Positions 11,181 to 22,475 of a stretch of 64,000 bases of DNA are shown in pieces; within the stretch, counting starts at the first letter, position 1, and every line of letters starts with the position of its first letter. Source of the DNA: Bostrychus sinensis (Eukaryota > Chordata > Actinopteri > Gobiiformes > Eleotridae); NCBI GenBank assembly GCA_020698575.1, contig CM036254.1, positions 34,440,749 to 34,504,748 of the forward strand, in the 5' to 3' direction. The translations under genes were made by a program, and so were the position numbers. The notes beneath the pieces were generated by a model. It did no database searches. It was not told the origin of the DNA and was given only the letters and a program-made list of their open reading frames with translations.

Positions 11181-11279
11181 TAATAGATGTGTTTAGAAGA
11201 AGAGGTGCTGGGAGTGCTCACTGGATTCCATCAAGTGGGTTTAAGCCATACCTTGTGGGCTAAGGAACAATTACCTGAT

Positions 11280-11460
11280 AAAAAGAGAAAATGTCCGAGG
11301 TCATTGCTGCAATTTATTCAACGCCAATGTGTTTCGACTACATTAGTCTTCATCAGGACATGTAGTACAGGTGCGAGAACACGCTTTTTAAAAGGCAGGT
11401 CACGTGATCAATCATGTGACACTACTACAAACCACTTCAAAAAAAGCAGTCAATAAAAAT
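11280..11460 (-). mobile_element. Penelope-type 3' end with hammerhead-like core
   Basis: The minus strand carries CCTGATGAAGACTAATGTAG running into TCGAAACAC, then TTGGCGTTGAATAAATTGCA. This is the signature I associate with the ends of fish Penelope-like elements. CTGATGA (11356-11350) and GAAAC (11335-11331) flank a 5-bp stem GACTA/TAGTC with loop ATG, the order of a hammerhead ribozyme core. One extra A sits between CTGATGA and the stem, and helices I and III are not obvious. Upstream on the minus strand lies a CATGATTGATCACGTG dyad. Confidence 0.5.
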
Positions 11461-12110
11461 ATCATTATAGATGATAAACATGACAAAACACACCACTACA
11501 AAGTACATATGTATCAAAAAAGCATCAATAAAGGCACATCAATATAATAATATATAATAATAATCAATATAAGAGAGACATAACAGGTTACAAAAAAGGA
11601 GAGAAATCATTCAAGCCTGGGTGACAAGTCAGCTAGTCTCTTGCAAAATCTACACGTCGTTCTCCAAACATAAAAGCAGCCACGTTCACACTCCAGTTGA
11701 TAGACAACAAATGTAGTATTGAAATTGGAAAACCCTTTACAAAAATAAGATTTAGAAATGAATCAGTAAAAGTGTTTGTTTTGACAAAATTATTACAGAG
11801 ATTACAACTGCCAAGTGATTACAATTGCCACATCTAACTAATAGATGTGTGTACAGGCATGAGCTACAGTAAATCCCATGAACTGGTGGAGCTCAGTTTG
11901 ATAAAAAATTGCTTTTCTATTGCTTTTATCATGAACTGTGCATTGCCTTTTTTACACTGCAATCAATCACTGCCATTTATCTGCCCATTTGCGGCATTCT
12001 GCACACCTCTTCCAACAGCGCCACACTCGAAAAAGTGTGACATTCAGATTGGTCTTGGTTTAGGGGTTAAATGCATGTGGTTACTGTAGGTTCCACCACA
12101 GTAACTTATA
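11461..12110. other. unassigned AT-rich sequence
   Basis: No gene recognised. It may be more of the retroelement ending at 11280, but no coding signature is left. Confidence 0.35.
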
Positions 12111-12113
12111 GCA

Positions 12114-12690
12114 GGGTTCATACACTTTTTTACCCCAAATTTTCCATGGCTTTTCCAAAACTTTTGACTCAATTTCCAAGACCTGAACAGTGACTTACAC
12201 GTGTTTAAAAGTATTGAAAATGTTCAATGTGGTACATTAGAAACATACTTTCACTGTAATTTAATTTGTTACCTTTGGAAATTAGTCAATTAAAAAAAAA
12301 AGAAATATATATATATTTTATGCTATATTAGATATAAACTAAGCATCTATGCTGTTTTAAAGCATTACCAAAACCAAAAGAGCCAAAGATGAGCAAAAAA
12401 CATTATTTAGTTCAAATAATCTGACAAAAAAAATAGATATTGGTCAATTTCTCCTGCAGTGAGAACAAGAAGAGGCCAAGAAGACAGCATTTCTACTGAA
12501 CACTTATATTTACTGTATTCTAGCTGGGCAGGTTATACTAGTCATGGCCGAATGTTACTATTTAAATTTCCTCAACTTTCCAAAACCTTACACCAAAATA
12601 TACTTTTCAAAAAACTTTTCCAGGGCCTGGAAATTGCATTTTAAAATTCTGCAACTTCTCCCAATTTTCCATGACTGACTGCAGTTAGAG
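12114..12690. mobile_element. hAT-like element, one clear end
   Basis: The left edge CAGGGTTCATACACTTTT and repeated TTTTCCATGGCTTTTCC / CCAATTTTCCATGACTGAC sub-terminal phrases match a fish hAT MITE style. The right terminus has decayed (ACTGCAG). No coding capacity. Confidence 0.5.
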
Positions 12691-15600
12691 AACGTTTAAT
12701 GTGGCTTAACTTGTCAGTAGCTTTTATTTAGATTGCATTTAATACTTGGGTTTACACGTTTGTGTGTGTGTGTGGTCTAGACATAAACAGAAATAAAGAC
12801 TAATGAGAAATAATATACAACAAAAATACATCACTTTCCAACAAAAACAATAATTCCATAGAGCTAGAACACAGAAGGCTAATAATAGCTGGCATAAACT
12901 GCCGGCAGAGGAGATTGTTAATACATTAATTAAGCTCGTGAAACCATACTATCAAGCCCAACTATAAACATTACTAAATAGAGAGCAACACAACCAGTTT
13001 TACTGAAGTTTAGCAACATGTTATGAATAATTACTCACTTTTTTACATACATAAATTACTGAGAGGGGTCACCTTGTACTCCACAGAAAAAAATATGTTT
13101 TTAATTTTAAAAAAAGAAAAATACCGATATTTTTTTCTCTTTAGTCATTATTATTAATGTGTTTACTGTTGTTTTAAATGAATTATTATTTAGATAAATT
13201 TACATAACATTTGCATAATCAAATAATCAAATTTATAGACTTTTTTTTTTTTTTGATAAAATGTGTATGTTTTATGTTCTGGGTAACTTCAGACATGTTC
13301 CTGGCTTAGTTCAGACTCTGTCAGGACGTTTTTCTTTAGTTATTCTTATAATTAATTTTACTCCAAAGAACAGTTTTTTCTGCCTCAGTCAGAGCCCAGA
13401 GTGAGGTCCTGTATTATCACCACAGGATACTCTCTGTTGTGTGTGGACACTGGGCCCTTTCCCTCTCTCTGGTGTGTGGTACATCAAATATTGATGTTCT
13501 GTAAAAGAAAAACTAATTTAAAAGGATGAAAACATCAAAATTATACAGGTGAAAATAGCTTATTTTGACTGGGGTCATTAGTGACCCTGACACACTTTCT
13601 GTTCAATTATCAAATTACATCAGAAACAAAAATAACCAACTAAAGTCATAGACAACAAGTAGCCCAACAAAGTCATGAAAAACAGGGTCAGCGCTGTCAG
13701 CTGCTGCCAGCATGATGAGCCTGGTTCATCACAGTAAATAAATTCAATGTTCAATTCAAGTAAGTCAAATATACAATATACATGTTTGATGACAATCAAT
13801 GCCATATTCACGGAGAAATCATTATTAGTAACTCGCAGAAGTAAGACATGCAGTTACAGACAATACATTCAGAAGCAGGTGCACAATGTATTTCTCTCAA
13901 TATTTTAGCTATATTATTATTAAAACAAATAATACTTAGGTTCAGACATCCTGACAAAAAAAAAACAAAAAAACTTTCTAGCCTGTGGAGTTTTCTGGAG
14001 CCAGATCTGTCACAGTCCTGTGTGATGAGACTCACAGACTGTGTCTCTGTGCAGGGGCAGAGCACAAATCTACAGGGACTGGGACTCCACTGGGGACTGG
14101 GGAACCACTACAAGAGAGCTTTGGCAGATATTTACACACAAAAAAAGTGACTGCCCAATAGTTTGATTTATGTTTCTGTATGAGTAGAGCAGCAGCTCCT
14201 GTTTAAAATGTAACCATAAACATTTTCTCTTCAATTGTGTCAATTTTTTTTTTCTAAAATGTAAGAGCTAAATATGTAATTATATTATCTCAAATGCACC
14301 ACAATACAGGAAATTACTTTTTTTTTTTTTTTTTAATTTTCTGCAAATTTTAAAATCTTGCCTCAGGCACCAACAGAGTCAAAGTCGCCTCTGAGTACCT
14401 CCTTTTAGGGTGTTGAACATCTGCCCCCAAAAATGTCTGTACACATCACTGTGTGGTGGAGAGTTTGGGAGAGAGTGGAGAATTAGAAATAGTCAACACT
14501 TCCCTTGAGAGAAGGGAGCAGAGCAACATCCATCATGAAGAGCCCATCCCACCAAGCACATGAACTACTCAAATCCCTCTGCAGGGAGCCTAAAGTAAAA
14601 ACATTCAGGCTTAAATTCTGCACATAGTTTGTATAAAGAACCTCCAAACACTAACTCTAGGGTTATAAACACTAATTTGTTTATGGCCTGAAATACATAG
14701 TAGAAGTGGTATATACGTTGGCAATGCAAGCTGAAGGTGAGCTGCATGTAAACATCTTGAATTGGCAAAGCCTTCTGGTCGCTCTCATTGGCTATTGCCA
14801 TTGTTCAGGTCGCACTTGAACAGAAATCGTAACTATGAGATTGAGGTGGGTCCAACCCGACCCGGGGCAGTAAAATACTCGCACTGACTCCACACACAAA
14901 GACAGCTACAACAAATAATCGGTTTGCAAGAGGCTTGCGATCGGGCCGCCCCCCCTTTAACTTGTGGAGATACCCTTCTAGCCCTAAAAAGAGCTTCAAA
15001 TCCTCTTATGTGTTACAGACATCTAGACATGTTCCAATGGTGCAGAATGTTTCTGTGTTGTCGATAGTGTTGGAAATAAGACATCAGCTGCAAGCGAGCT
15101 CTGCTGGGAACCCCCCACACGACTCAGAGCAGGAGGCGGCAGATCGGTGAAGTGTGAGCATGATGGGGTGCGGTCGCCATGGTTACCGTCTGTCACCTCA
15201 GCGTGCGGTATGTAGTCCGCTCTCTCTACATGTAACTCCCGGAGACACATGGACGTGTAAAAGTCAACATATGTGCGCTGCTGGGGAAGGAGTGCGTTCT
15301 CTTGGACACGGAGCTGATCAACAGTATGCGGTCTGCGTCATCGCTTCTTAAGAGTAATTTGGCGGCTGTTACGAGTGCTTCAGACTCTCATTTGCTCTCA
15401 GACATTTCCCAGAATCTTTGCTGAAACAATTTTGAAGCAATTTAGTGGAGATTTGGCTGTTTTGTTGTCCTGTGAGTCATCAAACAGACATAAAATAAGA
15501 AGTCGCTGATGAAATGTGGAAAATAATATAAAAGTAGATCAATAGAACATAATATAGAGACTATAGAATATAGAGAGTTTCCTACAGAGTTCCTATAGAG

Positions 15601-15779
15601 AGTTTCCTACTGCTTACACATGTGCGCCTATGTGCAGCTGCCATTTTTAGCTGACTTGTCTGTCATCATAAATGTGTCTCTACAATGGGGTGAACTACCA
15701 AAAATAGATGATTTTATTATTGTCAGTATTGTTATTAAATTTTCTTTTGTTATAATTTATTTAAATTATTTATTTAAAT

Positions 15780-15816
<37 letters not shown>

Positions 15817-15950
15817 TAAAAATGGCCAACCTTTTTAGCTGACCCAGTTGGAGTTAAAACAATACTATGAACAAGCATGTGAAATTATTTATAAAATAAT
15901 CACGCACGGAGGCGGCCGACCTCGACCCTGCAGTTACCTGTAGTGCATTC
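12691..15950. other. mostly unique sequence with short homopolymers
   Basis: No gene is supportable. Contents include poly-T runs (13242-13255, 14319-14334) and a GC-richer patch at 14820-15350 with CpGs but no recognisable protein. A (TTA)n tract lies at 15781-15815. Confidence 0.4.
15781..15815. repeat. (TTA)n microsatellite
   Basis: Regular TTA trinucleotides. Confidence 0.9.
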
Positions 15951-15964
15951 TGTAGGCACATTAT

Positions 15965-16160
15965 GTAAAAATAAATATTATTTTTAATTTATATTTAAAA
16001 TTATATCGCCTGTAGCACCTGTTTTTGCAATAAGTGTTTTAAGAGCGGACTTAAAAACAGGAAGTGAAGCAGCCTGCCTAAGGTTCAAAGGGGGGTCATC
16101 CCACAATTTTGGCCAGTAAAAATAGATTGGTACAGTTTGAAAGATCACAATAGGAACAAT
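15965..16160 (-). pseudogene. LINE 3' end, C-terminal relic
   Basis: The minus strand reads KLWDDPPLNLRQAASLPVFK followed by SALKTLIAKTGATGD, the conserved last residues of L2/CR1-type fish LINE proteins (LW..LP..LR...S...FK..LKT). The following AT-rich 3' sequence (15965-16035) is repeated on the plus strand at about 18725-18800. It is only a short C-terminal remnant with no start. Confidence 0.6.
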
Positions 16161-16336
16161 TTTCACTCTAACAAAACACTGTCAATAGTGAGGGCAGGTT
16201 ATGCTGAATGATGGGGAACATCTCTCCCTCTGACTCCCTGTGCCCTGTGTCTCACATGGTCTAACCTCTACTCACACACCCATCTCCTCAGAACAAAGTC
16301 GTCTTAGTATGAGGCATGAAACGTCTTCTAAAGCAG

Positions 16337-16516
16337 TGGTTCCCAACTTTTTTGGTCCTGTATACCCCCACATCCTGCTTTAGTCCTGGTTTGGACCTGG
16401 CTTAATCCTGGTTTAGTCCTGATTTGGACCCGGCTTAGTCTTCTTTTAGTCAATTGAATTGAATTGAATTTGTCCTGGTCTAGGCCTTGTTTAGTCCTGG
16501 TTTAGACTGGGTTTTC

Positions 16517-16547
<31 letters not shown>

Positions 16548-16625
16548 CCTGGTTCAGTCCTGGTTTAGTCCTGGTTCTAGACCTGGTTTGTTCCTAGTTT
16601 TGGACTGGTTTAGTCCTTCTTTAGT
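16337..16625 (-). repeat. hAT-like end and 11-bp minisatellite, reverse copy
   Basis: CAGTGGTTCCCAACTTTTTT at 16337 is a hAT-like terminus. It is followed by repeated TTTAGTCCTGG / TTTGGACCTGG units to about 16625, the reverse complement of the TAAACCAGGAC units at 37545. The array is interrupted by ATTGAATTGAATTG (16447-16468) and poly-T (16519-16547). Confidence 0.65.
16519..16547. repeat. poly-T tract
   Basis: Twenty-nine consecutive T residues. Confidence 0.9.
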
Positions 16626-16710
16626 GTTTATTGCTGCATTCCCTTGATTTAGGTTAATTTTATTCAAAGCCAAATATATAAATGCTCTACAGATGATCAT
16701 AACTCCATAA

Positions 16711-16733
16711 CCCCCCCCCCCCCCCCCCCCCCC
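16711..16733. repeat. poly-C tract
   Basis: Twenty-three consecutive C residues, an unusual homopolymer in an AT-rich window and prone to assembly error. Confidence 0.85.
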
Positions 16734-16881
16734 TCCCAAACAAACCCAAACCTTGTCCAGATGCTGTCGTTGTTTAATTGTTTTACTGAATTTGACCTGG
16801 ATGACTAAGAATCTTCAACTCACACATCTATTGGTCTCATGTTGTTTATTTTCATTTATATTTTAATTCACTGATATATAT

Positions 16882-16926
16882 CAAAGATGGAATGCTCCTT
16901 ACAGTTGTCAATAATATATATATATA

Positions 16927-16969
<43 letters not shown>

Positions 16970-17194
16970 ATCCATCCATCCATCCATTTTCTTCCGCTTT
17001 ATCCGGGGCCGGGTTGCGGAGGCAGCAGTCTAAGCAGGGACTCCCAGAGATCCCTCTCCCCGGACACTTCCTCCAGCTCCTCAGGAGGAAACCCAAGGCG
17101 TTCCCAGGCCGAGAGACATAGTCCCTCCAGCATGTCCTAGGTCTTCCCCGGGGCCTCCTCCCGGTGGGACATCCGGAACAGATGCCCAAGCCAC

Positions 17195-17282
<88 letters not shown>

Positions 17283-17316
17283 ACAACTGTATGGAGCACT
17301 GGCCGTTCCATCTTTG
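16882..17316. mobile_element. TA-cored inverted-repeat element split by a LINE end
   Basis: The arm at 16882-16915 (CAAAGATGGAA...TGCTCC then ACAGTTGTCAATAATATA) recurs inverted at 17277-17316, apart from a 7-bp difference. Both arms run inward into long TA tracts (16911-16967, 17198-17278). The LINE 3' fragment at 16968-17197 lies in the middle. No transposase is present. No flanking target duplication is obvious. Confidence 0.65.
16968..17197 (-). pseudogene. LINE (Rex3/RTE-like) C-terminal end and (ATGG)n tail
   Basis: The minus strand reads a frameshifted form of GRRPRGRPRTCWRDYVSR, then EELEEVSGERDLWESLLRLL ending in a stop, followed by a short 3' end and (ATGG)n. The same LINE family is on the plus strand at 18165-18359 plus 20518-20590. 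The GATG-type tail and protein end are as I remember for Rex3-like fish elements, but clade assignment is from memory. Confidence 0.72.
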
Positions 17317-17443
17317 CAACCCAAAAAACCATTACGATAGTACAAGAGAAAGCTGTTTTTTGTACGATCAATCTGGTTTTTCCTTTCTCTCTCCTGGTCT
17401 CAGTTGCACTAGCAATTAAAAAGAATAGGTTATTTCACTCTGA

Positions 17444-17480
<37 letters not shown>
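17444..17480. repeat. (ATT)n microsatellite
   Basis: Uninterrupted ATT triplets. Confidence 0.9.
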
Positions 17481-17481
<1 letters not shown>

Positions 17482-18164
17482 GCTCTGAAATTTCAACATT
17501 AAGACACAAGTGAAAATGATTAGCTTTAAATGGCTTTTTTGCAACAGATGACACGCACTTTATTAGCCCACGTCCTTTAATCTCAATACTCAGCCCACAT
17601 TGTTAAAGCAGCCACTCCAAACAGAACTCAATCACTCCTCTTCCAATCCCTCAGCCTGTAGACGTTACACTGACAGCTACAGAAACCACACACACACACA
17701 TATGTTTCTCTGGGTAGCCCCACCCCACACATCACATGCAGGACCCATTCTTTTCTCTGTTTCTCTGGTGCTTTATCCACTCACTCCTCTGTGCGCCTCG
17801 TAAGTGGGAGTGAAAAACAATAGATGATGAATGAGGAGCGATGGAGGCTCTGTGATTCATAAGCTCCGTATTTAGCCCGTAGAGGCGGCCCACACTTCTT
17901 GCACAAGGCTCTGCTCTTCATATGGGCCGGGCCGGTGTAGGGATTCAGACGGAGCGGTGTTTTTTTTATTCTGAGCTGAGAATGTGGTCGGATGAAAGCA
18001 GAAAATGTTCAGAGGCTGATGATGTGTGCAGTCACAGGCCATTGGTGTAGAAATAGATGGAGTAATGATGCTTGAAATCTGCTACTAACAGAATATTCTT
18101 TGTCCTAACTGTGGCTATTGGGATGGCAAGCTTGGTGACCTATATCAGAATTTTAGTCTGTTAT
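17481..18164. other. unassigned, partly GC-richer unique sequence
   Basis: Around 17820-17960 the sequence is complex and not repeat-like, so it could be conserved non-coding DNA. No gene is recognised. Confidence 0.3.
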
Positions 18165-18359
18165 TTTAAAGTAGTCATGACCGAAAGGACAAGGTCCCGG
18201 ATACAAGCAGCCAAAATGAGTTTCCTCCACTGGGTGGCTGGGGTGAGGAGCTCAGTTACCCTGGAGGAGCTCAGAGTAGAGCTGCTGCTCCTCCACATCA
18301 AGAGGAGGGGAAGTACCGGGGGAGCTGGAGGATGGATCCAGAGACAGTTAAGTCTGGGC
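18165..18359 (+). pseudogene. LINE (Rex3/RTE-like) fragment, left part
   Basis: It reads MTERTRSRIQAAKMSFLHWV, then AGVRSSVTLEELRVELLLLH and IKRRG, the conserved post-RT segment of the family at 16968-17197. After GGAGCTGGAGGAT the frame is damaged. The sequence stops at AAGTCTGGG, where a 2.16-kb hAT element is inserted, and resumes at 20518. A block between KRRG and the last 30 residues is missing. Confidence 0.75.
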
Positions 18360-20517
18360 CAGTGGTGTAACTTGGTGATGAGGGGCCCCAGTGTATGTTT
18401 AAAGGAGCCATGTTTAAATATTTGAAGTACTCATCCATTAGGCGTCTAATTTATACAATGCAAAAACTTATTAGCTACATTAGTAATTTCACTACTTTTT
18501 AGCTTAGATTATTTGACTTGTTAAGTTTTCTTTCCTGTTTCAAGCTATTTTTTACTTATTTCAAGCAAAATTATCTGTGTGGAGCAAGTGGAATTTTAAT
18601 TAATCTAATAAAAATGAAAATTGCTCAAATCAAGATTAATAATCAGAATTTATGTATTTTTTTTACTAATGTAGATATTGATTTTTTTGCAGTGTGACAT
18701 CATAGCTATCAATTGTTTTTATTGCAGATTATTGCAAAAACAGGTGCTACAGGGATATAATTTTAAATATAAATTAAAAATAATATTTATATTTACATTT
18801 TTGTTTTTAATAATAATTTAATAATAATTTTGTTTTAAAGACAGATTTAAAATGCATATGACACACTGAACTACCCATTTCACCATAGCATAGGTAAAGT
18901 CTTAGTATTTATGATTTCAGTGAAAATTTAGTTTACTCTAGTTTGGAGTTAGGAGACATTTTTGTGAGAATTTTTACTTCTACATTGAGAGCGGCTGTGA
19001 GCTGTGACATCACAATCTAGTACTGTACAGTTATACTGCAGGGAGCATGGATGAGATAAACTGGAAAATCTCATTCCACAAATAAAATACAGACCACAAC
19101 CAGGTCATTCTGAGTCTGTCTGACCTGAGAGAGACCAAGAGCAGCCACATTTTAAAAAGAAACAATGGGCACAGGAGAGAAATGGAGCTTTGGGTCAGAA
19201 TGAATGAGGACAGCTCAGGAGTCCCAGTGAGTTCTGCTAAAGCTAATGTGTTAGGTCATAGTAACTAATGTTACTCAGTAAATCAAAACAAATAAGGAAA
19301 TTGCCCGTTTCCATTAGTACACAATCAGTGTGAGGTTGTTTTTTTAGTTTTATCATTATTAGCTGAAGCTACTCGCAGTAGCCACAACAGGCAGCTGTGG
19401 CTGTGTGCCCTGGGAATAAAGTTACATGGACTCATTGCTCATTCTCCCCCAGTCTGCTGTCACACGCTGTATTCAGCGCACTTCATACCTTCTTTTGAAC
19501 AGAACAGAAACTTAGCTTTTAGAAAGGAGCACGTTCAAAGCTTGTAGGTCTCATGTAGAGAGTTGTCCAGAGTTTAAATCCCCGGCACTGTCACAGCACC
19601 GCAGTCTGTCTCCCTCCCCACCGCTCAGCCCCAGCCTAGGACAGGCTCGTCTCAAAGGCAGTGGTGGGGACCATAACTGAATCCGTCGTGGACGTTCACA
19701 AAATCAACCTCCTGACGAGGTTTCATTAGGAGGTTGGAGTTGTGCGGAGCTGCGGGCCCTGACTGTTCTGTTTGTGGGTATCACGATTGGCTTACTGTGG
19801 TATGATATTATCAAAATATTAAATAAGCAAAACAAAATTTGTTGTGAAGTGTTTTTTTTTTTTTTTTTTTTTTTTTGTGAAGCCCACACAGAGGACAGGA
19901 GCCTGTTGAGCTAACATTAGCATGTGGCTGTGGTCCCGCTTGGTCTCTCTCTAAAGCCTGAACCTGTTTAGATCCATGACCAGCCAGGCTGCAAAGCTTG
20001 TTTTGGGCATTTATTGAGCTCACACCACCTCCTGGGAAAGCAGAGACCACAGCCAAAGTCACAATCCAAGTCCCAAGTCCAGTTCTAAACTTGGGGTAAA
20101 TGTTCTACTTCTCCCTCTGTCTACATCATATCCCTTAAGGCGCAGTTTCCAGAGAGAAAGCTCAAATTTTTACTTTTTCTGTATAATACTGACAAATGGT
20201 GCTGTAAAACGTCCATCAACCCTTTACACAGGTATTAACGAAGCAGATTAATTATGAATAAAAAAAAAAAACTGTCATATGAACTTCAAACATAAGGTAT
20301 GTTCTGGTTCTACATTTTGTAATAAGTTCATAAATTTTATTTAAATTTATGGTAAAAACTTTAATCTGCAACAAAGTCATGTGCGGCTTTTGTTTATTAT
20401 GAATATTATAAAACCAGACGTGACAAGAAATGTAGTCTACAAGAGCTCTAAAGGTCTCTAAACCTCCCGGGCCCCAGTGCAGTTACACTGGCTGCACTGC
20501 CTGATGTTACGCCCCTG
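18360..20517. mobile_element. 2.16-kb hAT-type element inside LINE
   Basis: The left end CAGTGGTGTAACTTGGTGATG and the right end, read inverted as CAGGGGCGTAACATCAGG, are hAT-like. GGGGCCCCAGTG repeats near each end. Flanks are GTCTGGGC (18352-18359) and GTCTGTGT (20518-20525), 6 of 8 identical. The interrupted LINE would read GTCTGGGT there, which supports a duplicated 8-bp target. The interior is AT-rich with a poly-T (19851-19876) and a LINE-like patch at 18725-18800. No transposase frame is seen. Confidence 0.7.
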
Positions 20518-20590
20518 GTCTGTGTGTCCTTGCTTAGACTGCTGCCACTTGCAATCTGGCCTGGATAAGCAGTAGAAGATGGATGGATAA
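20518..20590 (+). pseudogene. LINE (Rex3/RTE-like) fragment, right part and tail
   Basis: TGTCCTTGCTTAGACTGCTG continues the LINE broken at 18359. It ends GGCCTGGATAAGCAGTAGAAG and ATGGATGGAT, the family's tail. Confidence 0.75.
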
Positions 20591-20934
20591 ATATTTTAAA
20601 GTATGCAGTCAAGCAGGCTGGAATGAGTGGCGAAAACTATGCTGTGTGATGAAACATTTCTGGAATACTATTCACTCCGAATTGAGATGAATATTAAGGA
20701 CGCAAACCGCTAAAAATAAAATTCAATCGAAATTAACTTTCCGCACTGCTGACATTTTCTCTTTGTATAGGAGCTGTAACAGAATAAATGAATATATCAA
20801 TGAATACGCCAGTCTGCTCGCTGACTGTGATGACCCCAAACTCAAATGCTTACTCTCATAGTGTTTAATGGACAGGCATTTAGTGCAACAGTAAATTCAG
20901 TCCACTGACAAATGACACTATTTAGAAGTATATC

Positions 20935-21960
20935 AGTTCAGTTTATTTGCCAATTGCAGTATAAAAAAAAAAAAAAAAAAAAAAAAAACACATTGGAAAA
21001 CAGTTGCATGGAGCTCAAAGTCAACATTTAAACAGACAAAACATAAAAACACAAGCCTAAAAAAACAACACATGGACACATCCTAAAAACACATAAATGC
21101 TAAGAAACAATAAAAACACTGTATAAATAGCAATGAATGACATAACTAAAACAATAAGGTGCATGTCTGCGGTGTTTCAAACTGCATTGTTCATCACAGC
21201 TTGTGTAAAAAAACTTTTAGCATAACAAAATGTAGTGCATTTAATAGAATGATATGTTTTCCCTGAGGGAAGGAGGTCAAACATCTTAGTAGCAAGGGGC
21301 CACAGGGGCCAGTGATGATCTGTAAAGCTCTTGTTAAAAGTCTAGATTTGTAATTGTCCTTCAGGACTGAGGTCACAGCCAATTGTCCTGCGAACAGAGC
21401 AAACCACTTGGTTCAAAGTTTTCTTTCACAGTGAGATTACCAAACCACACATTAACAGAGCTGGTTAGAAAACTTTCAAATACCAAGTTTAAAAGAATTG
21501 TTTTGTTTTGAGTGACTTCTCTCAGTTTTAGTTAGAAGAAAAGATGCTGGCGAGCCTTTTTAGCAATGTTACTATTGTTTGAATATTGATAAGTGGTTAT
21601 AGAGGTGTGTCCTAACATAAGCCATAACAGTGGAGGGACATTGCATTTATCAAACTGCACAGCTGGTGAAACTGTATTGCTGATTCAAAACATCTAACCA
21701 TATCAGTGTTATAGAGACTGTACAACAAGGAGAAATAACAGCTGTGCAGAGCTGTGCTACTGTATCCTCTACTGGGACACATCCCGGGGGCTGCCCCACT
21801 CTGATTTAGTGGATCTATGTTTTTTGTTTGTTTGTTTCTTGCTGCTTTCCTAACTGACTGACAAGACCTTAGGATACTTGAACTCCTCCACTTGAGGCAG
21901 GAACTCTCCACCAATCTGAAGAGTCCAGCCCTGTGTTTGCTCAAAGGCAGGCGTGTCAAT
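20935..21960. repeat. probable old repeat, family unknown
   Basis: The segment starts with TTCAGTTTATTTGCCAATTG and a poly-A run (20963-20988). Its sentence-like order (GGGAAGGAGGTCAAACATC, GTGATGATCTGTAAAGC) resembles fish interspersed repeats, but I cannot name it. The minus-strand frame at 21612-21959 has no motif. Confidence 0.35.
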
Positions 21961-22025
21961 GGAACTGAGAAGATACCTCAAGTGTCCCTTCCACTGAGGA
22001 TGTCCCCAGCCCAGGTCAACAGCTG

Positions 22026-22130
22026 TTATGTGTACTGCCGCTCTGTCCCCTTGAGGTGCTGCTCCATCAGGCGCAGCTCAGCCCCTCTCATCACCAGACG
22101 CACCATGCCTTCAGCCTTTTCACTCTCACA
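22026..22130 (-). CDS. candidate terminal coding exon, unidentified gene
   Basis: The minus strand reads CESEKAEGMVRLVMRGAELR followed by LMEQHLKGTERQYT and a TAA at 22028-22026. Third positions are mainly G or C, unlike the AT-rich surroundings, and the peptide looks like a charged helix. The acceptor would be AAG at 22133-22131, which is a weak type. It begins in phase 0, matching the phase-0 donor of the candidate exon at 22269-22475, with an intron of 138 nt. I do not recognise the protein. An alternative is chance open frame. Confidence 0.35.
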   Translation of the reverse strand, partial: CESEKAEGMVRLVMRGAELRLMEQHLKGTERQYT

Positions 22131-22268
22131 CTTATTCAGTAGGGGCAATTTTTAGAGTCACCATTTTGAATTTTTAGCTTTTTCACAGCTCTCATCTGGA
22201 GGACATTTCTGCCCATTCTTTCTTTCCGACATTTCTTTTCCCTCACACACACACACACACGCACTCAC

Positions 22269-22475
22269 CAGGCCTAAGACCTGTGCTGTCTCCGGATAAA
22301 TTGGTTCCGTTTGGCTGCCTGGGTCCTCACGCCCGGAGGAGCTGCAGGAGTGGACTGGATTCAGAACATCAGGCTGGAGGGGAGGAGATTTCATGACCAA
22401 GTGCTCCCTGATGAAGTTGGGTGCTGTCTGAGTCTGGGCTATGAGTGATGAGAGCTGTGGCTGCTCTGTCTCTGC
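22269..22475 (-). CDS. candidate internal coding exon, unidentified gene
   Basis: This is a 207-nt, 69-codon block on the minus strand. It starts after CTTCCACAG (a normal acceptor) and ends CTG before GTGAGTG (a strong donor), so it is phase 0 at both ends. It reads AETEQPQLSSLIAQTQTAPN, then FIREHLVMKSPPLQ and SCSSSGREDPGSQTEP, a low-complexity Ser/Pro/Gln-rich segment. It joins in frame to 22026-22130. No domain is recognised. A third frame on the minus strand at 23090-23290 could belong to the same gene but has poor borders. Confidence 0.35.

Noticed and set aside
11150..11280. Splice-like signals and a short frame at 11187-11456 as an exon
   Set aside because: The frame crosses the Penelope-type end on the opposite strand and has no motif.
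15154..15351. GC-rich frame starting MSMMGCGRHGYRL as a coding exon
   Set aside because: No splice sites, no motif and an overlapping open frame on the other strand. GC content alone is insufficient.
16892..17371. YIYIYI-rich proteins over the TA tracts
   Set aside because: Pure translation of TA dinucleotides. The same applies at 1663-1860 and 25712-26070.
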